Shown piece by piece: positions 26,329 through 35,362 of a DNA stretch of 64,000 nt. Location of the stretch: NCBI GenBank assembly GCA_963717195.1, contig CAVQVR010000021.1, forward strand, positions 248,001 to 312,000, given 5' to 3'. Each line of letters starts with the position of its first letter. Positions within the stretch are counted from its first letter, which is position 1. Source of the stretch: JACDAE01 sp963717195 (lineage in GTDB: Bacteria; Chloroflexota; Ktedonobacteria; Ktedonobacterales; Ktedonobacteraceae). A program made the translations under genes and the position numbers. The notes beneath the pieces are model-generated. The model searched no databases and was not told where the DNA came from. It saw only the letters and a program-made list of their open reading frames with translations.

Positions 26329-27912
26329 ATGTTACCAATGGGAAATCATCAAATTGAAGGCTTCGCTCAGATCCGTGTTATCGGTGTCGGCGGAGGCGGC
26401 AGTAATGCGGTGAACCGCATGATCCAGGCGAATATGATGGGCATCGAGTTTATTGCCATTAATACCGATGCTCAGGCCTTGCTGCTCACCGATGCTCCAC
26501 ATCGTATTCGCATCGGCGATAAACTCACTCGTGGCCTCGGTGCGGGTGGCAACCCCAGCGTCGGGGGTAAGGCCGCTGAGGAAAATGCTGAAGAGATCTA
26601 TGAAGCCCTCAAAGGCTCAGATATGGTCTTCATCACCGCTGGCATGGGTGGTGGCACCGGGACAGGTGCCAGCCCCATTGTAGCGCAGATCGCTCGCGAG
26701 GTCGGCGCTCTGACCGTTGGTGTCGTCACCAAACCCTTCACCTTTGAAGGCAAGAAGCGCCTGCTCTCTGCCGAAGAGGGCATCGCTAACCTCAAGCAAC
26801 ATGTGGATACGTTGATTACGGTTCCTAACGACCGTCTCTTACAGGTCGCGGATAAACGTACTCCCCTGTCTGATGCCTTCCGATTGGCCGACGATGTGTT
26901 GCGCCAGGGTATCCAGGGCATCAGTGACCTGATCACAGTCCCTGGCTTGATCAACCTTGACTTTGCCGACGTGAAGACAATTATGTCTGCTGCTGGCTCC
27001 GCTTTGATGGCAATCGGCGAAGCTGAAGGCGAAACACGTGCTATCGATGCGGCTCAGATCGCTATCGCCAGCCCATTACTGGATATCGATATCAGTGGAG
27101 CACGTGGTGTGCTCTTTAATATCACTGGTGGTATGGATATGACACTCTTCGAAGTGAACGAGGCGGCAGATATTATCAGCCAGGCTGCTCATCCAGAAGC
27201 AAATATTATCTTTGGGGCCGTGCAGGATCCCAGCTATGATGGCAAAGTCAAGATAACGGTGATTGCAACCGGCTTTGAGAATGCTCCGGGTCGTTCTCAG
27301 TCTCCGGCTCTGGTTCAGCCTCACCAGTCTCACCAGTCGTACCAGTATGTGCAACCGCGTCCAGAGTATGATCGCAGTCGGATCTATCAGACGTCATCTC
27401 CAAGCGCGCACAATATGAATATGAACAACGGTAGCGGCAATCATAGTAGTCAGCCGCGTTCTCAGCAGCCTGTGCAGCCGTATAATACGCCGCCAGTGAT
27501 GAACAATGTTTCAAATCATCCAACCGGGCCGCTACGGTCAGATCGTGCCGGGCAACATGTGCCATCTCTGGCCTCGGATACCGGGCGGCAGCGTGTGGTA
27601 GCTCCACCAATGCCATCTGATGCAAACAGATCGCTTATGACGCCACCACCACAGGCACCTCTCGTGCGGGAGGCTATGCCAGTAATGAATGATGTAGATG
27701 ATGACGACTTTGAACTGGACCGCGATCTTCCTGGCATGGATGGTCATCGCGATCTTCCAGTGCCAGAGCCGGAAGCTCAGCCTTTGCAACGGCAGAGTAC
27801 AGGTCAGCGCCATGTTCGTCGCCTGGATCGTGGCTCAGACATGCAACGTGGAAATCGCAATTCTCCGTCCGGCGATGTGATCGATATTCCAGCGTTTTTG
27901 CGCAAACGCTAA
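26329..27912 (+). CDS. ftsZ: FtsZ: tubulin-like division GTPase
   Basis: 527 residues from the ATG at 26329, which has GAAAGGGGG nine bases upstream; the frame is open further upstream. The GTPase domain contains VIGVGGGGSNAVNRM, the tubulin signature GMGGGTGTGAS and the T7 loop NLDFADVKTIM. An unusually long Gln/Pro/Ser/Asn-rich linker of about 190 residues follows. The C-terminal peptide DIPAFLRKR is the conserved FtsA-binding tail. It is the last gene of the cluster. Confidence 0.96.
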   Translation: MLPMGNHQIEGFAQIRVIGVGGGGSNAVNRMIQANMMGIEFIAINTDAQALLLTDAPHRIRIGDKLTRGLGAGGNPSVGGKAAEENAEEIYEALKGSDMVFITAGMGGGTGTGASPIVAQIAREVGALTVGVVTKPFTFEGKKRLLSAEEGIANLKQHVDTLITVPNDRLLQVADKRTPLSDAFRLADDVLRQGIQGISDLITVPGLINLDFADVKTIMSAAGSALMAIGEAEGETRAIDAAQIAIASPLLDIDISGARGVLFNITGGMDMTLFEVNEAADIISQAAHPEANIIFGAVQDPSYDGKVKITVIATGFENAPGRSQSPALVQPHQSHQSYQYVQPRPEYDRSRIYQTSSPSAHNMNMNNGSGNHSSQPRSQQPVQPYNTPPVMNNVSNHPTGPLRSDRAGQHVPSLASDTGRQRVVAPPMPSDANRSLMTPPPQAPLVREAMPVMNDVDDDDFELDRDLPGMDGHRDLPVPEPEAQPLQRQSTGQRHVRRLDRGSDMQRGNRNSPSGDVIDIPAFLRKR

Positions 27913-27968
27913 AAACACCCGAACCCGTAGGACGTCATAAATGTGGTCTCTACGGGTTCGGGTGTTTT
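27912..27968. terminator. Bidirectional terminator after ftsZ
   Basis: Perfect 19-base arms at 27912-27930 and 27950-27968 with a 19-base loop. T-runs at the arm ends serve both ftsZ and the converging BON gene. Confidence 0.8.
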
Positions 27969-28016
27969 GCAAATCAGGCGGCTACAACTGTTTGACGTTT
28001 GGGGCAGGCATAATAG

Positions 28017-28799
28017 CTAAATCTTGTTACGGGTTCTACCCAGGTTGCCTGGAATATCCTCGTTGAGACCAATATGGTTCACTACAACGCGCACGCCAGG
28101 AATACCAATCATTTCGCGTTCCAGCATCATGCGCATATCCGTTGTCGGAACAGTACCATACAGGTTCAAGATGTAGTTCTCGGCCAGGATACGTATATCC
28201 TGTGCATCTTCCAGCTTGCCCTTGCTCCTGAGATTTTCAAGACGTGCATACGCAATATTTAAAATCTCATCTTCAGCAATAATAAAGTTGCGTACATCGA
28301 GTACATTGGGCAGTCCGCGTAGATCTTCCTCGACGCCCCTCCGCTGGGCCTCCAGCTCAACTTTTCCGTACAGCGCCAGAATAAAACCATCATCCTTCAC
28401 CTGGTCGATCTCCACTTTGACCGGGTGCGTACTATAGGCTGTGCTACTGACGGTAACGGTCTGATCAACAATGGCTTCAGCTTGCTCTAACACATCCTGC
28501 GCGGTAATCTTCGGGTCATACCTGTAGGTGTTGGCCGTTGGGTCAAAAGGGGCGGCCATGGGATCTTCCAACGCCCATCCCAGGATACCAACCAGTACAA
28601 ACGGGGCTGCAACAACGGACAGCCAGGGATTTGTGGGAAGAAACAATATTCCTATAACCGTCACCAGAATGGCTATACTCAAAATAAATGGCCATAAACT
28701 GGGATTCGGTAAGTGAATATGATGTTCTCCCTCCTCTATCTGTTCTTCCGCAAGGGAATCACTCACTGGTAGATGAGTACTTTGAAGAGATGCTTCCAT
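28017..28799 (-). CDS. Membrane protein with two TM helices and two BON domains
   Basis: About 260 residues from the internal ATG 28799. A short acidic head is followed by HLPNPSLWPF and two transmembrane helices (about 36-56 and 58-76) that look like the small subunit IV-type segment of cytochrome oxidases. The soluble part has two BON-like repeats: one ends LRGLPNVLDVRNFI, the second NLYGTVPTTDM to IPGVRVVVNHI. BON domains bind membranes or envelope ligands. A role in envelope maintenance is inference. An upstream in-frame start at 28832 exists. Confidence 0.72.
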   Translation of the reverse strand: MEASLQSTHLPVSDSLAEEQIEEGEHHIHLPNPSLWPFILSIAILVTVIGILFLPTNPWLSVVAAPFVLVGILGWALEDPMAAPFDPTANTYRYDPKITAQDVLEQAEAIVDQTVTVSSTAYSTHPVKVEIDQVKDDGFILALYGKVELEAQRRGVEEDLRGLPNVLDVRNFIIAEDEILNIAYARLENLRSKGKLEDAQDIRILAENYILNLYGTVPTTDMRMMLEREMIGIPGVRVVVNHIGLNEDIPGNLGRTRNKI

Positions 28800-28916
28800 A
28801 TGCTCTCGCCTTCCTCCACAAATGGTATACAATAGCGAGGACTAATAATTTGCATAGTGTCCTTGTACTAAGCATACCAAATATACGCCACTCGTGCAAG
28901 CATAGCACACCCTATT

Positions 28917-29303
28917 CTATACCGATACCTCAACAACATCACGAAACACCGACATATATACCATATTAGATCCATGCTTCACCATCTGACCAACCCACTC
29001 TCCCTGCTCAAGAGAAACAATGCTCAATCCCTGCGACCTACTATCAACTATATAGTCCCAGGCAAGATTCGATGTTGCCTGCATGAGATCGATACGTGCA
29101 GACTCCTCTTGCAGGCGCTTCTCAGCGAGACGCTGCTTGAGATCATCTAGATCGACCAGACCATCCAGATTGACCACATTGCGTGCGGTCTTCAAATGAT
29201 GACGCTCAGCGAGCAGAGCGGCTGAACCGTAGCAGTAAATGTTGAGAATAGGGCCGATATCGTTCCAAGCAGCCCATCCTTCGCTGTATACGGTGACAAG
29301 CAC
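28917..29303 (-). CDS. Hypothetical protein, possibly a gene remnant
   Basis: 128 residues with protein-like composition (acidic middle helix DLDDLKQRLAEKRLQEESARIDLM) but no family that I recognise. The frame opens directly after a TAG that belongs to a GTAGGGGCG repeat, and the only start is a GTG with AGGGG four bases upstream. This could be a real small gene or the 3-prime part of a gene truncated by the repeat. Confidence 0.4.
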   Translation of the reverse strand: MLVTVYSEGWAAWNDIGPILNIYCYGSAALLAERHHLKTARNVVNLDGLVDLDDLKQRLAEKRLQEESARIDLMQATSNLAWDYIVDSRSQGLSIVSLEQGEWVGQMVKHGSNMVYMSVFRDVVEVSV

Positions 29304-29431
29304 ACGCCCCTACCCATGTTCCCTCGTAACTTTTCTCTTTACGCTATAATCGTTCGTTTATCCTGTACTTCGGTGCACGTAGTGCTCACAACGAAAGTAT
29401 AAGCGAATATTTATTATGTAAGGAGTGTCAA

Positions 29432-29461
29432 ATGACCCATTGTCTCGCGGTTCCCCAATAA
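29432..29461 (+). other. Nine-codon ORF with a strong ribosome-binding site
   Basis: TAAGGAG lies at 29419-29425 and ATG at 29432. The frame MTHCLAVPQ stops at 29461, five bases before the stop of the converging gene. TATAAT lies upstream at 29345-29350. It may be a leader peptide or the start of a truncated gene. Confidence 0.3.
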
Positions 29462-29465
29462 CAGG

Positions 29466-30011
29466 CTACAATTGCTCCGCTTCCAGAGCTTCATCCGCCT
29501 TATGCTCTACTTCCCAGTTTACTTGAGGGCGAGGTGGGGCCAGACGTTGGAACAGCAAAAAACCAGCATAGAATCCGACCAGCCACATGACTATCGTAAC
29601 AGGGGCAGCGAGCGGACTTTTCCATACGGTATAGGATGAATTGGTCGTCACACCTAGAATGTCACGCAGAATACAGAAGACAGGTACCCCGAAGAGCAAC
29701 AACAGAGCAAACCAGCGACCACGACCGGTCCAGAAGCGCCAGATCAAAAGATAGACGATACTACCATAGACCAGCAAGGGCGTGATATAAAATGGGAGGG
29801 GGACATGCAAAGTCAGGCCATTGAGGTTATAATACCACCAGCCAGCATAATAGGCGACGAGATCAACCAGCACATTGATCAGCCCCATCACCAGACCACC
29901 AAGCAATGATGCAAGCAAAGCCGGGCGTGTTGGATGTATAAATAACACAAATCCAAGATAGATCACAACAATAAAAGGGACAACAAGGGCTAAAAATTCC
30001 CGAATTTCCAT
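29466..30011 (-). CDS. Polytopic membrane protein of unknown function
   Basis: About 181 residues from the ATG at 30011, preceded by AAGGAG. Five or six hydrophobic segments, with YYAGWWYYNLNGLTLHVPL between two of them and a charged acidic tail. The aromatic-rich loops recall carotenoid-cyclase-like membrane proteins, but I cannot assign a family. The frame extends upstream to 30278, where it would overlap the divergent nadE, so the shorter form is preferred. Confidence 0.62.
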   Translation of the reverse strand: MEIREFLALVVPFIVVIYLGFVLFIHPTRPALLASLLGGLVMGLINVLVDLVAYYAGWWYYNLNGLTLHVPLPFYITPLLVYGSIVYLLIWRFWTGRGRWFALLLLFGVPVFCILRDILGVTTNSSYTVWKSPLAAPVTIVMWLVGFYAGFLLFQRLAPPRPQVNWEVEHKADEALEAEQL

Positions 30012-30156
30012 ATGAAAAATACTCCTTTGTAAGGGCGCGATTATAGGGGCCGCATTTATGGCGCCCGTACCCATGCCAAATGTGCCCGTGCAGATATGTC
30101 TCTGATGTAGCGTAATGCGTTCTACCAATTTCGTCAAGACCAGAAAGGACCAACCC

Positions 30157-31932
30157 ATGAATATAGTACCGCTGCGCGTTGCACTTGCCCAAATCAATCC
30201 AACCGTAGGAGATCTGGATGGCAATACACACAAAATTCTAGCGGCCATGCAAAAAGCGCACGCAGAAGGTGCACACATCGTCTGTTTTCCTGAATTAGCG
30301 CTTACTGGCTATCCACCGGAAGATCTGCTACTCAAGCCAGGCTTTGTTGACGCTAATATGCATAAGCTGGAGATACTGAGAGAAGCCAGCAAAGAACTAT
30401 CCGGGCTGACCTCTGTCATCGGCTTTGTTGACCGCGATCATGATATCTATAATGCAGCAGCCATCATCCATGAAGGAGCGCTAAACGGCGTTTACCATAA
30501 GCACTACCTGCCCAATTACGGAGTATTTGACGAGAATCGCTACTTCCAGGCAGGTCGTAAGGCTCCTATCTTCCTCATCCACGACATACATGTTGGCGTC
30601 AATATCTGCGAGGATATCTGGTACCCTACTGGTCCCCTCACACAACAGGCACATGCCGGGGCTGAAGTAATTCTTAATATCAACGGATCGCCTTTCTATA
30701 CAGGCAAAGGTGCAGTACGTAAAGAAATGATCGCCACACGTGCAGCAGACAACGGTGTTATTATTGCCTACCTGAACATGGTCGGAGGACAGGACAAACT
30801 CGTCTTCGATGGCGGTAGCATGGTCTTCAACGAACAGGGGGTGATGATTGCGCGTGGAAAAAGCTTCGAGGAAGATATGCTCATTGTTGACCTTGATACC
30901 GCTTCCGTCTTTCGTTCGCGCCTGCATGATCCCCGGCGGCGGCAAGAACGTTGGCAGACGCATATGGAGGACGCGCCGATCATCACCGTAGATACACGCC
31001 CACTCACGACGCCAACGGTCAACACACACACGCCATTGGGAAAACCCCAACGTGTGGAACCGGAGATGAAACATCTACAAGAAATCTACTCCGCGCTGGT
31101 CCTCGGCGTTGGCGACTATGTACGCAAGACTGGCTTTAAGAAGGTTCTGATCGGCCTTTCCGGCGGAATCGACTCAACTCTCACTGCAGCTATCGCCGTT
31201 GACGCGTTGGGGGCTGAGAACGTCCTGGGCGTCTCCATGCCCTCGGGCTACTCATCGGAAGGCAGCAAGACCGACGCACAGCTCCTCGCCGAGAATCTTG
31301 ATATTCAGTTTCTGACTATTCCTATCGAAGATACATTTCGCACTTCACTCAAGATGATGCGACCAGCTCTGGGTGACGAGTATCCTGGCCTGGCGGCAGA
31401 GAATCTGCAGGCGCGTATTCGTGGCAATATTCTCATGACCATCTCAAACAAGCTTGGTCACCTGGTACTCACCACGGGAAACAAGTCCGAGATGGCAACC
31501 GGCTATAGTACTCTTTATGGTGATATGGCAGGAGGCTTCTCCGTACTGAAAGATGTGCTCAAAACGCTTGTTTACCAGTTGTGCGAATATCGCAACACCA
31601 TTGGCGAGAAACTAGTGATTCCGCAGTCGGTCATCGACAAACCGCCCTCCGCCGAACTGCGACCGGAACAGAAGGACGTTGATAGCTTGCCACCGTATGA
31701 CAAACTTGATCCTGTTCTACAGGCATATGTTGAAGACGACCGCAGCTTTGAAGAGATGATCGCAATGGGCTTTGATCGCGCCACCATTGCACACGTTATG
31801 CGCCTGGTCGACATTAGCGAATATAAACGCCGCCAGGCACCTCCTGGCGTCAAGATAACGGCGCGTGCCTTTGGTCGTGACCGCCGCCTACCAATCACCA
31901 ATAAATTTAGAGAAGGATTCTCGGGCTTGTAA
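30157..31932 (+). CDS. nadE: Glutamine-dependent NAD+ synthetase
   Basis: 591 residues. The N-terminal nitrilase-type glutaminase has CFPELALTGYPPEDL (Glu), KHYLPNYGVFDE (Lys) and NICEDIW (Cys), the catalytic triad. The C-terminal synthetase has the ATP-pyrophosphatase loop GLSGGIDSTL, TTGNKSEMATGY and KPPSAELRP. It converts deamido-NAD to NAD+ using glutamine nitrogen. AAGGA before ATG 30157 supports this start over 30115. Confidence 0.94.
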   Translation: MNIVPLRVALAQINPTVGDLDGNTHKILAAMQKAHAEGAHIVCFPELALTGYPPEDLLLKPGFVDANMHKLEILREASKELSGLTSVIGFVDRDHDIYNAAAIIHEGALNGVYHKHYLPNYGVFDENRYFQAGRKAPIFLIHDIHVGVNICEDIWYPTGPLTQQAHAGAEVILNINGSPFYTGKGAVRKEMIATRAADNGVIIAYLNMVGGQDKLVFDGGSMVFNEQGVMIARGKSFEEDMLIVDLDTASVFRSRLHDPRRRQERWQTHMEDAPIITVDTRPLTTPTVNTHTPLGKPQRVEPEMKHLQEIYSALVLGVGDYVRKTGFKKVLIGLSGGIDSTLTAAIAVDALGAENVLGVSMPSGYSSEGSKTDAQLLAENLDIQFLTIPIEDTFRTSLKMMRPALGDEYPGLAAENLQARIRGNILMTISNKLGHLVLTTGNKSEMATGYSTLYGDMAGGFSVLKDVLKTLVYQLCEYRNTIGEKLVIPQSVIDKPPSAELRPEQKDVDSLPPYDKLDPVLQAYVEDDRSFEEMIAMGFDRATIAHVMRLVDISEYKRRQAPPGVKITARAFGRDRRLPITNKFREGFSGL

Positions 31933-31969
31933 ACGCATTGGTTGATACGAATTCCTTTTGCGCGGGGAT

Positions 31970-32296
31970 GTAGGGGCCGCATTGATGCCGCCCAGGTGCG
32001 TCCGGTACATTGAACAGACCACCCGCACCTGGGCGGCATCAATGCGGCCTCTCTCCCCGACAGAAATTGTGTTCCAGGGAAAAATGGGGGGGATGTGTGG
32101 CCCACGGGCTTATTCGCTCCGCTCATCGCGCTCCTACAATGGCATGCACGAGATGCAAATCCGTCAAAAGAGATGGTGAACCACTCGTAGGGGCGCGATG
32201 AGCGGAGCGAATAAGCCCGTGCCGTGTCGTGTCGTTCATCCCCCAAAAGGCGAGAACACATTTTCTGTCGGAGAGAGAGATCAATGCGGCCCCTAC
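31970..32296. repeat. Nested palindromic repeat island
   Basis: The outer ends GTAGGGGCCGCATTGAT (31970-31986) and its inverse (32280-32296) frame two complete palindromes. The first has 26-base perfect arms (31975-32000 with 32024-32049). The second has 35-base arms with one mismatch (32103-32137 with 32187-32221). Flanking sequence around GACAGAAA...TGTGTT at 32055-32075 is inversely repeated at 32250-32270. It fills most of the 31933-32333 gap. Confidence 0.8.
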
Positions 32297-32333
32297 ATTT
32301 TGACCACGCGGGGGGATGCTATAAAGGGTACGC

Positions 32334-32966
32334 TCAATCTGACCCCTCCTCCTCCTCTTCCTTCTCAGGTGTCAGTGCTCGATTACGTCGCGCCTTTTGC
32401 AGTATAGAGAGCCAGTGGGGATCCTGGACTGGGAGATGTGGCTCTCCATTCAATTGCTCAATCGCTTTTTCGATCCAGCTAAGCTCGGCCTCTAGCCTGG
32501 ACTGGATATAGGTTAGCACCAGTTCCGTGTACTCATCCACGAACGATTTTCCATTGCTTTGCCAATCGCGAATATAGCTCAGCAGATCGTTAGATTCGGT
32601 GCGGCGTGCCTGTAAATGAGCTACGAGAGTCTCACGTCTCTCACCAGATGCACCCCAGAAAAGCATTTTGAGTAAGAGGTCGTCATGCATAGGAATAGGA
32701 TAGGTCGGCTGCTGCTCCAACCAATTTGTTAGCTCCTGCCAGCCCTCTGCCGTCAACTCATACACCTTTTTACGGCGACCATTTTCGTTTGCCTGTACCG
32801 CTGCAATCAAGCCACCCTGCTCCAATTGCTTCAGGTGTGGATAAATACTACCGAAGCTCAAAGCAGAGAGCATACCAGCACCTCCCTGCTCGAACTCCAT
32901 TTTCATATCATAGCCGGAACACGGATTCAGGCTGATCAGACCAAGCACAATATGGTCAATAGACAT
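32334..32966 (-). CDS. PadR-family transcriptional regulator
   Basis: 210 residues. The N-terminal winged helix reads LGLISLNPCSGYDMK with FGSIYPHLKQLEQGGLI as recognition helix and wing. The C-terminal half is the alpha-helical dimerisation arm of the Vir-type PadR proteins (DDLLLKMLFWG, then WQSNGKSFVDEY). The tail is a Glu run. PadR proteins repress genes for toxic compound responses; the effector here is unknown. A matching dyad lies 30 bases upstream, which suggests autoregulation. Confidence 0.88.
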   Translation of the reverse strand: MSIDHIVLGLISLNPCSGYDMKMEFEQGGAGMLSALSFGSIYPHLKQLEQGGLIAAVQANENGRRKKVYELTAEGWQELTNWLEQQPTYPIPMHDDLLLKMLFWGASGERRETLVAHLQARRTESNDLLSYIRDWQSNGKSFVDEYTELVLTYIQSRLEAELSWIEKAIEQLNGEPHLPVQDPHWLSILQKARRNRALTPEKEEEEEGSD

Positions 32967-32995
32967 ATAACTTACCCACTTAAGAGATGATTTCT

Positions 32996-33014
32996 ATATA
33001 TCGGACTGATATAT
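32996..33014. promoter_or_regulatory. Dyad operator upstream of padR
   Basis: ATATATC-N5-GATATAT, a perfect inverted repeat 30 bases upstream of the PadR start, in the right place for autorepression. Confidence 0.55.
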
Positions 33015-33187
33015 TATGCCTTCGATAAAGGGAAGTCAAGGATGGAGTGCATGGCGTCCAGGGCCTGTCCTCAGCAATAGTTTTCAATCCCTGACCAGAA
33101 TGGCTACTTACCGACACACACATAATGAAATATGCTATTCTTAGAACAATAAAAGCCCTTGATTATCTGGAAACGAGAGCACATCCC

Positions 33188-34906
33188 ATGTCTGAACGAA
33201 GAATATCAAATAAAGTTCCTTTGCGTGTTCGCTTTCGCTCGCCCGCTGAACAGGTGCAGTGGGAACGTGAAAATCTCCTTCCGTCTGCCAGCGTCCCGCC
33301 TTCCACACTCTCACAGACCTCCGACCTGACAAATGCTACGGAAATCCAAAAGCGTATCCAGCAGACCAGAGAACTCATACGCCTGGGACAACTATTACGC
33401 GCCGATCTTGGGCTGGCCGAAGTTTTGCAGCAGGTTGTAGCCACGACAGTACGTTGTACCGGCTATCGCAACATGGTTCTCAATTTGATAGACGAGGATG
33501 AACAGCATATTTCTTCAGTCGCTTTCGCTGGATTAACTGAAGACGAAGAAAATTTACTGCGGGAAGCGCATGACCCCATGGAGAAATTAAAACCCTATGT
33601 CCGACCAGAATTTCGCATCAGTCAGAGCTACTTTGTCTCTCACAAACAAGAAATCGAGTTGCAAGGGACAATACTCTACAACACAACTGCTCATTATGAG
33701 GAAGGCGGCTGGCATCCAGAAGATCTCCTCCTCGTCCCTCTGTTTAGCACACGAGAACAGAAATGGGTTGGCTTTCTCTCACTGGATAATCCTGAAGACG
33801 GCAAGCTACCAACAGAAGAGAGCATCCAGATCATAGAGCTTTTCGCCAGTCAGGCTGCAATCGCCATCGATAATGCTCGCCTCTTCCAGGAACGCGAGGC
33901 CGAACGAATGGCATTGGAACAGGGTATCGCACAACTACGCTCAGACCTGGAACCAATTCAGCATGGCGATCTGAGCAAACGCCTGCACCTGACCCATCAG
34001 AAGCTACAGCCAATCGGTGAAGCTATTAACATCACGCTCGATGAGATCAGCGGCATCTTGAAAAATGTACAGATGGTCACCCAGGCCGTTGAGGAACACA
34101 CGCGTAATGTACAGCGCAGTTCCGAATTCCTGGTACGTGATACCAGCCAGCAGGAACGACAGGTCAATCAGATCTCAAAGGTCATCGGCGATCTTGCGGA
34201 GATGATGCGTCAGATTTCGGAGCAAACCGCTCATATGTCAAGGACAGCAGTTGATGCTGTGGAAGTTACCAATAACGCTCAGGATACAGTAGCGCGTGCC
34301 TTCGAGGGCATGAGCAAGGTACGAGAGGCTACCATGCAATCCGCACGTACCATGAAATCGCTTGGCGAACGGGGGCAAGCCATCAGCGAGACATCCCTGG
34401 AAGTCAGTGACCTGGGTACGCGTCTCCATCACCTGGCGCTCAATGCCGCGATTGAAGCAACGCGTGCCGGTGAGTATGGAAAAGGATTTGCCACGATCGC
34501 CCAGGAGATACGCACGCTTGCCGTCAGTAGCTCTGAAATAGCACGCAACGTTGTCACTTATATCCGTACCATTCAGAGTGAGACCAATGCCGCCTCACAT
34601 AGCGTCGAGCAGAATACGCAGCAGGTGGTAATGCAGAGCGAGTTGGTAACCCAGACTGGCGTGGCACTGGAAGTTATTAGTGAAGTCACGGACCAGTTGA
34701 GCAGGCTTATTGAAGATGTTTGTTCTACAGCGGAGAATCAGACACAGGGCTCACAACTGGTCGTCAATTCGGTGGACGAAATTCTGCGCATGACCGCTGA
34801 TATCACCCGGCATATGCGCGAGATGCAACAATCAATGATTATTATGGCCGATCTGACCAATTCACTCCGTCAGCGCATCTCGGTTTTTCGTATCGCTGAG
34901 CACTGA
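33188..34906 (+). CDS. Soluble GAF-domain methyl-accepting chemotaxis-like protein
   Basis: About 572 residues. A GAF domain (about residues 75-235, ending FASQAAIAIDNARLF) precedes a HAMP-like segment (HGDLSKRLHLTHQ) and an MCP signalling coiled coil whose hairpin tip reads LALNAAIEATRAGEYGKGFATIAQEIRTLA (in parts: LALNAAIEATRAG, GKGFATIAQEIRTLA). No transmembrane segments are visible, so it senses a cytoplasmic signal. No che genes are nearby. The frame is open from 33125; the ATG at 33188 has GAGAG upstream. Confidence 0.85.
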   Translation: MSERRISNKVPLRVRFRSPAEQVQWERENLLPSASVPPSTLSQTSDLTNATEIQKRIQQTRELIRLGQLLRADLGLAEVLQQVVATTVRCTGYRNMVLNLIDEDEQHISSVAFAGLTEDEENLLREAHDPMEKLKPYVRPEFRISQSYFVSHKQEIELQGTILYNTTAHYEEGGWHPEDLLLVPLFSTREQKWVGFLSLDNPEDGKLPTEESIQIIELFASQAAIAIDNARLFQEREAERMALEQGIAQLRSDLEPIQHGDLSKRLHLTHQKLQPIGEAINITLDEISGILKNVQMVTQAVEEHTRNVQRSSEFLVRDTSQQERQVNQISKVIGDLAEMMRQISEQTAHMSRTAVDAVEVTNNAQDTVARAFEGMSKVREATMQSARTMKSLGERGQAISETSLEVSDLGTRLHHLALNAAIEATRAGEYGKGFATIAQEIRTLAVSSSEIARNVVTYIRTIQSETNAASHSVEQNTQQVVMQSELVTQTGVALEVISEVTDQLSRLIEDVCSTAENQTQGSQLVVNSVDEILRMTADITRHMREMQQSMIIMADLTNSLRQRISVFRIAEH

Positions 34907-34940
34907 CACAGACACGGGAACGAGGAGTGGCTGCGAAAAC

Positions 34941-35240
34941 TTAAGAACGTCTCTCCTCGTCAAATGAGGATGCAAAATCATATCCAAGTCGCTGTGCCTC
35001 TTCATAAGCTCTCTGAGCTTCAGCCATCCTGCCCATCTGTTCGAGCGCATGACCACGATGCAGGTGAAGAATAGCTTCGTGAGGCGCCAACTGAATCGCC
35101 TGTTCATAGGCAACCAGCATAGTCTCTTTTAGATCAAGATCAGAAAATACACCACCTTCACGGAGAAGAAGCGTTGCAAGTGATCCCTGATGCGCAGGAC
35201 TCCAGTCGGAGTTTCTCCTGCATAGTTCAACTTCTATCAT
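34941..35240 (-). CDS. Short TPR protein
   Basis: 99 residues with about two tetratricopeptide units: AYEQAIQLAPHEAILHLHRGHALEQ and GRMAEAQRAYEEAQRLG (quoted in parts: AYEQAIQLAPHEAIL, AEAQRAYEEAQRLG). It is a protein-interaction module with unknown partner. It converges on the MCP-like gene 34 bases away. Confidence 0.65.
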   Translation of the reverse strand: MIEVELCRRNSDWSPAHQGSLATLLLREGGVFSDLDLKETMLVAYEQAIQLAPHEAILHLHRGHALEQMGRMAEAQRAYEEAQRLGYDFASSFDEERRS

Positions 35241-35362
35241 ACCTCAGAACCTCAGTAATTAACACGCAATACCAGTGCAGCCCAGAAATAAGGGTTCCTA
35301 TCTACCAATATATACGATTGAACGTTACATTGCTACAAAAGATGACTGATTACCTATAGATC

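Noticed and set aside
31970..32296. Insertion sequence or CRISPR array
   Set aside because: No transposase frame and no regularly spaced direct repeats; the structure is nested inverted repeats.
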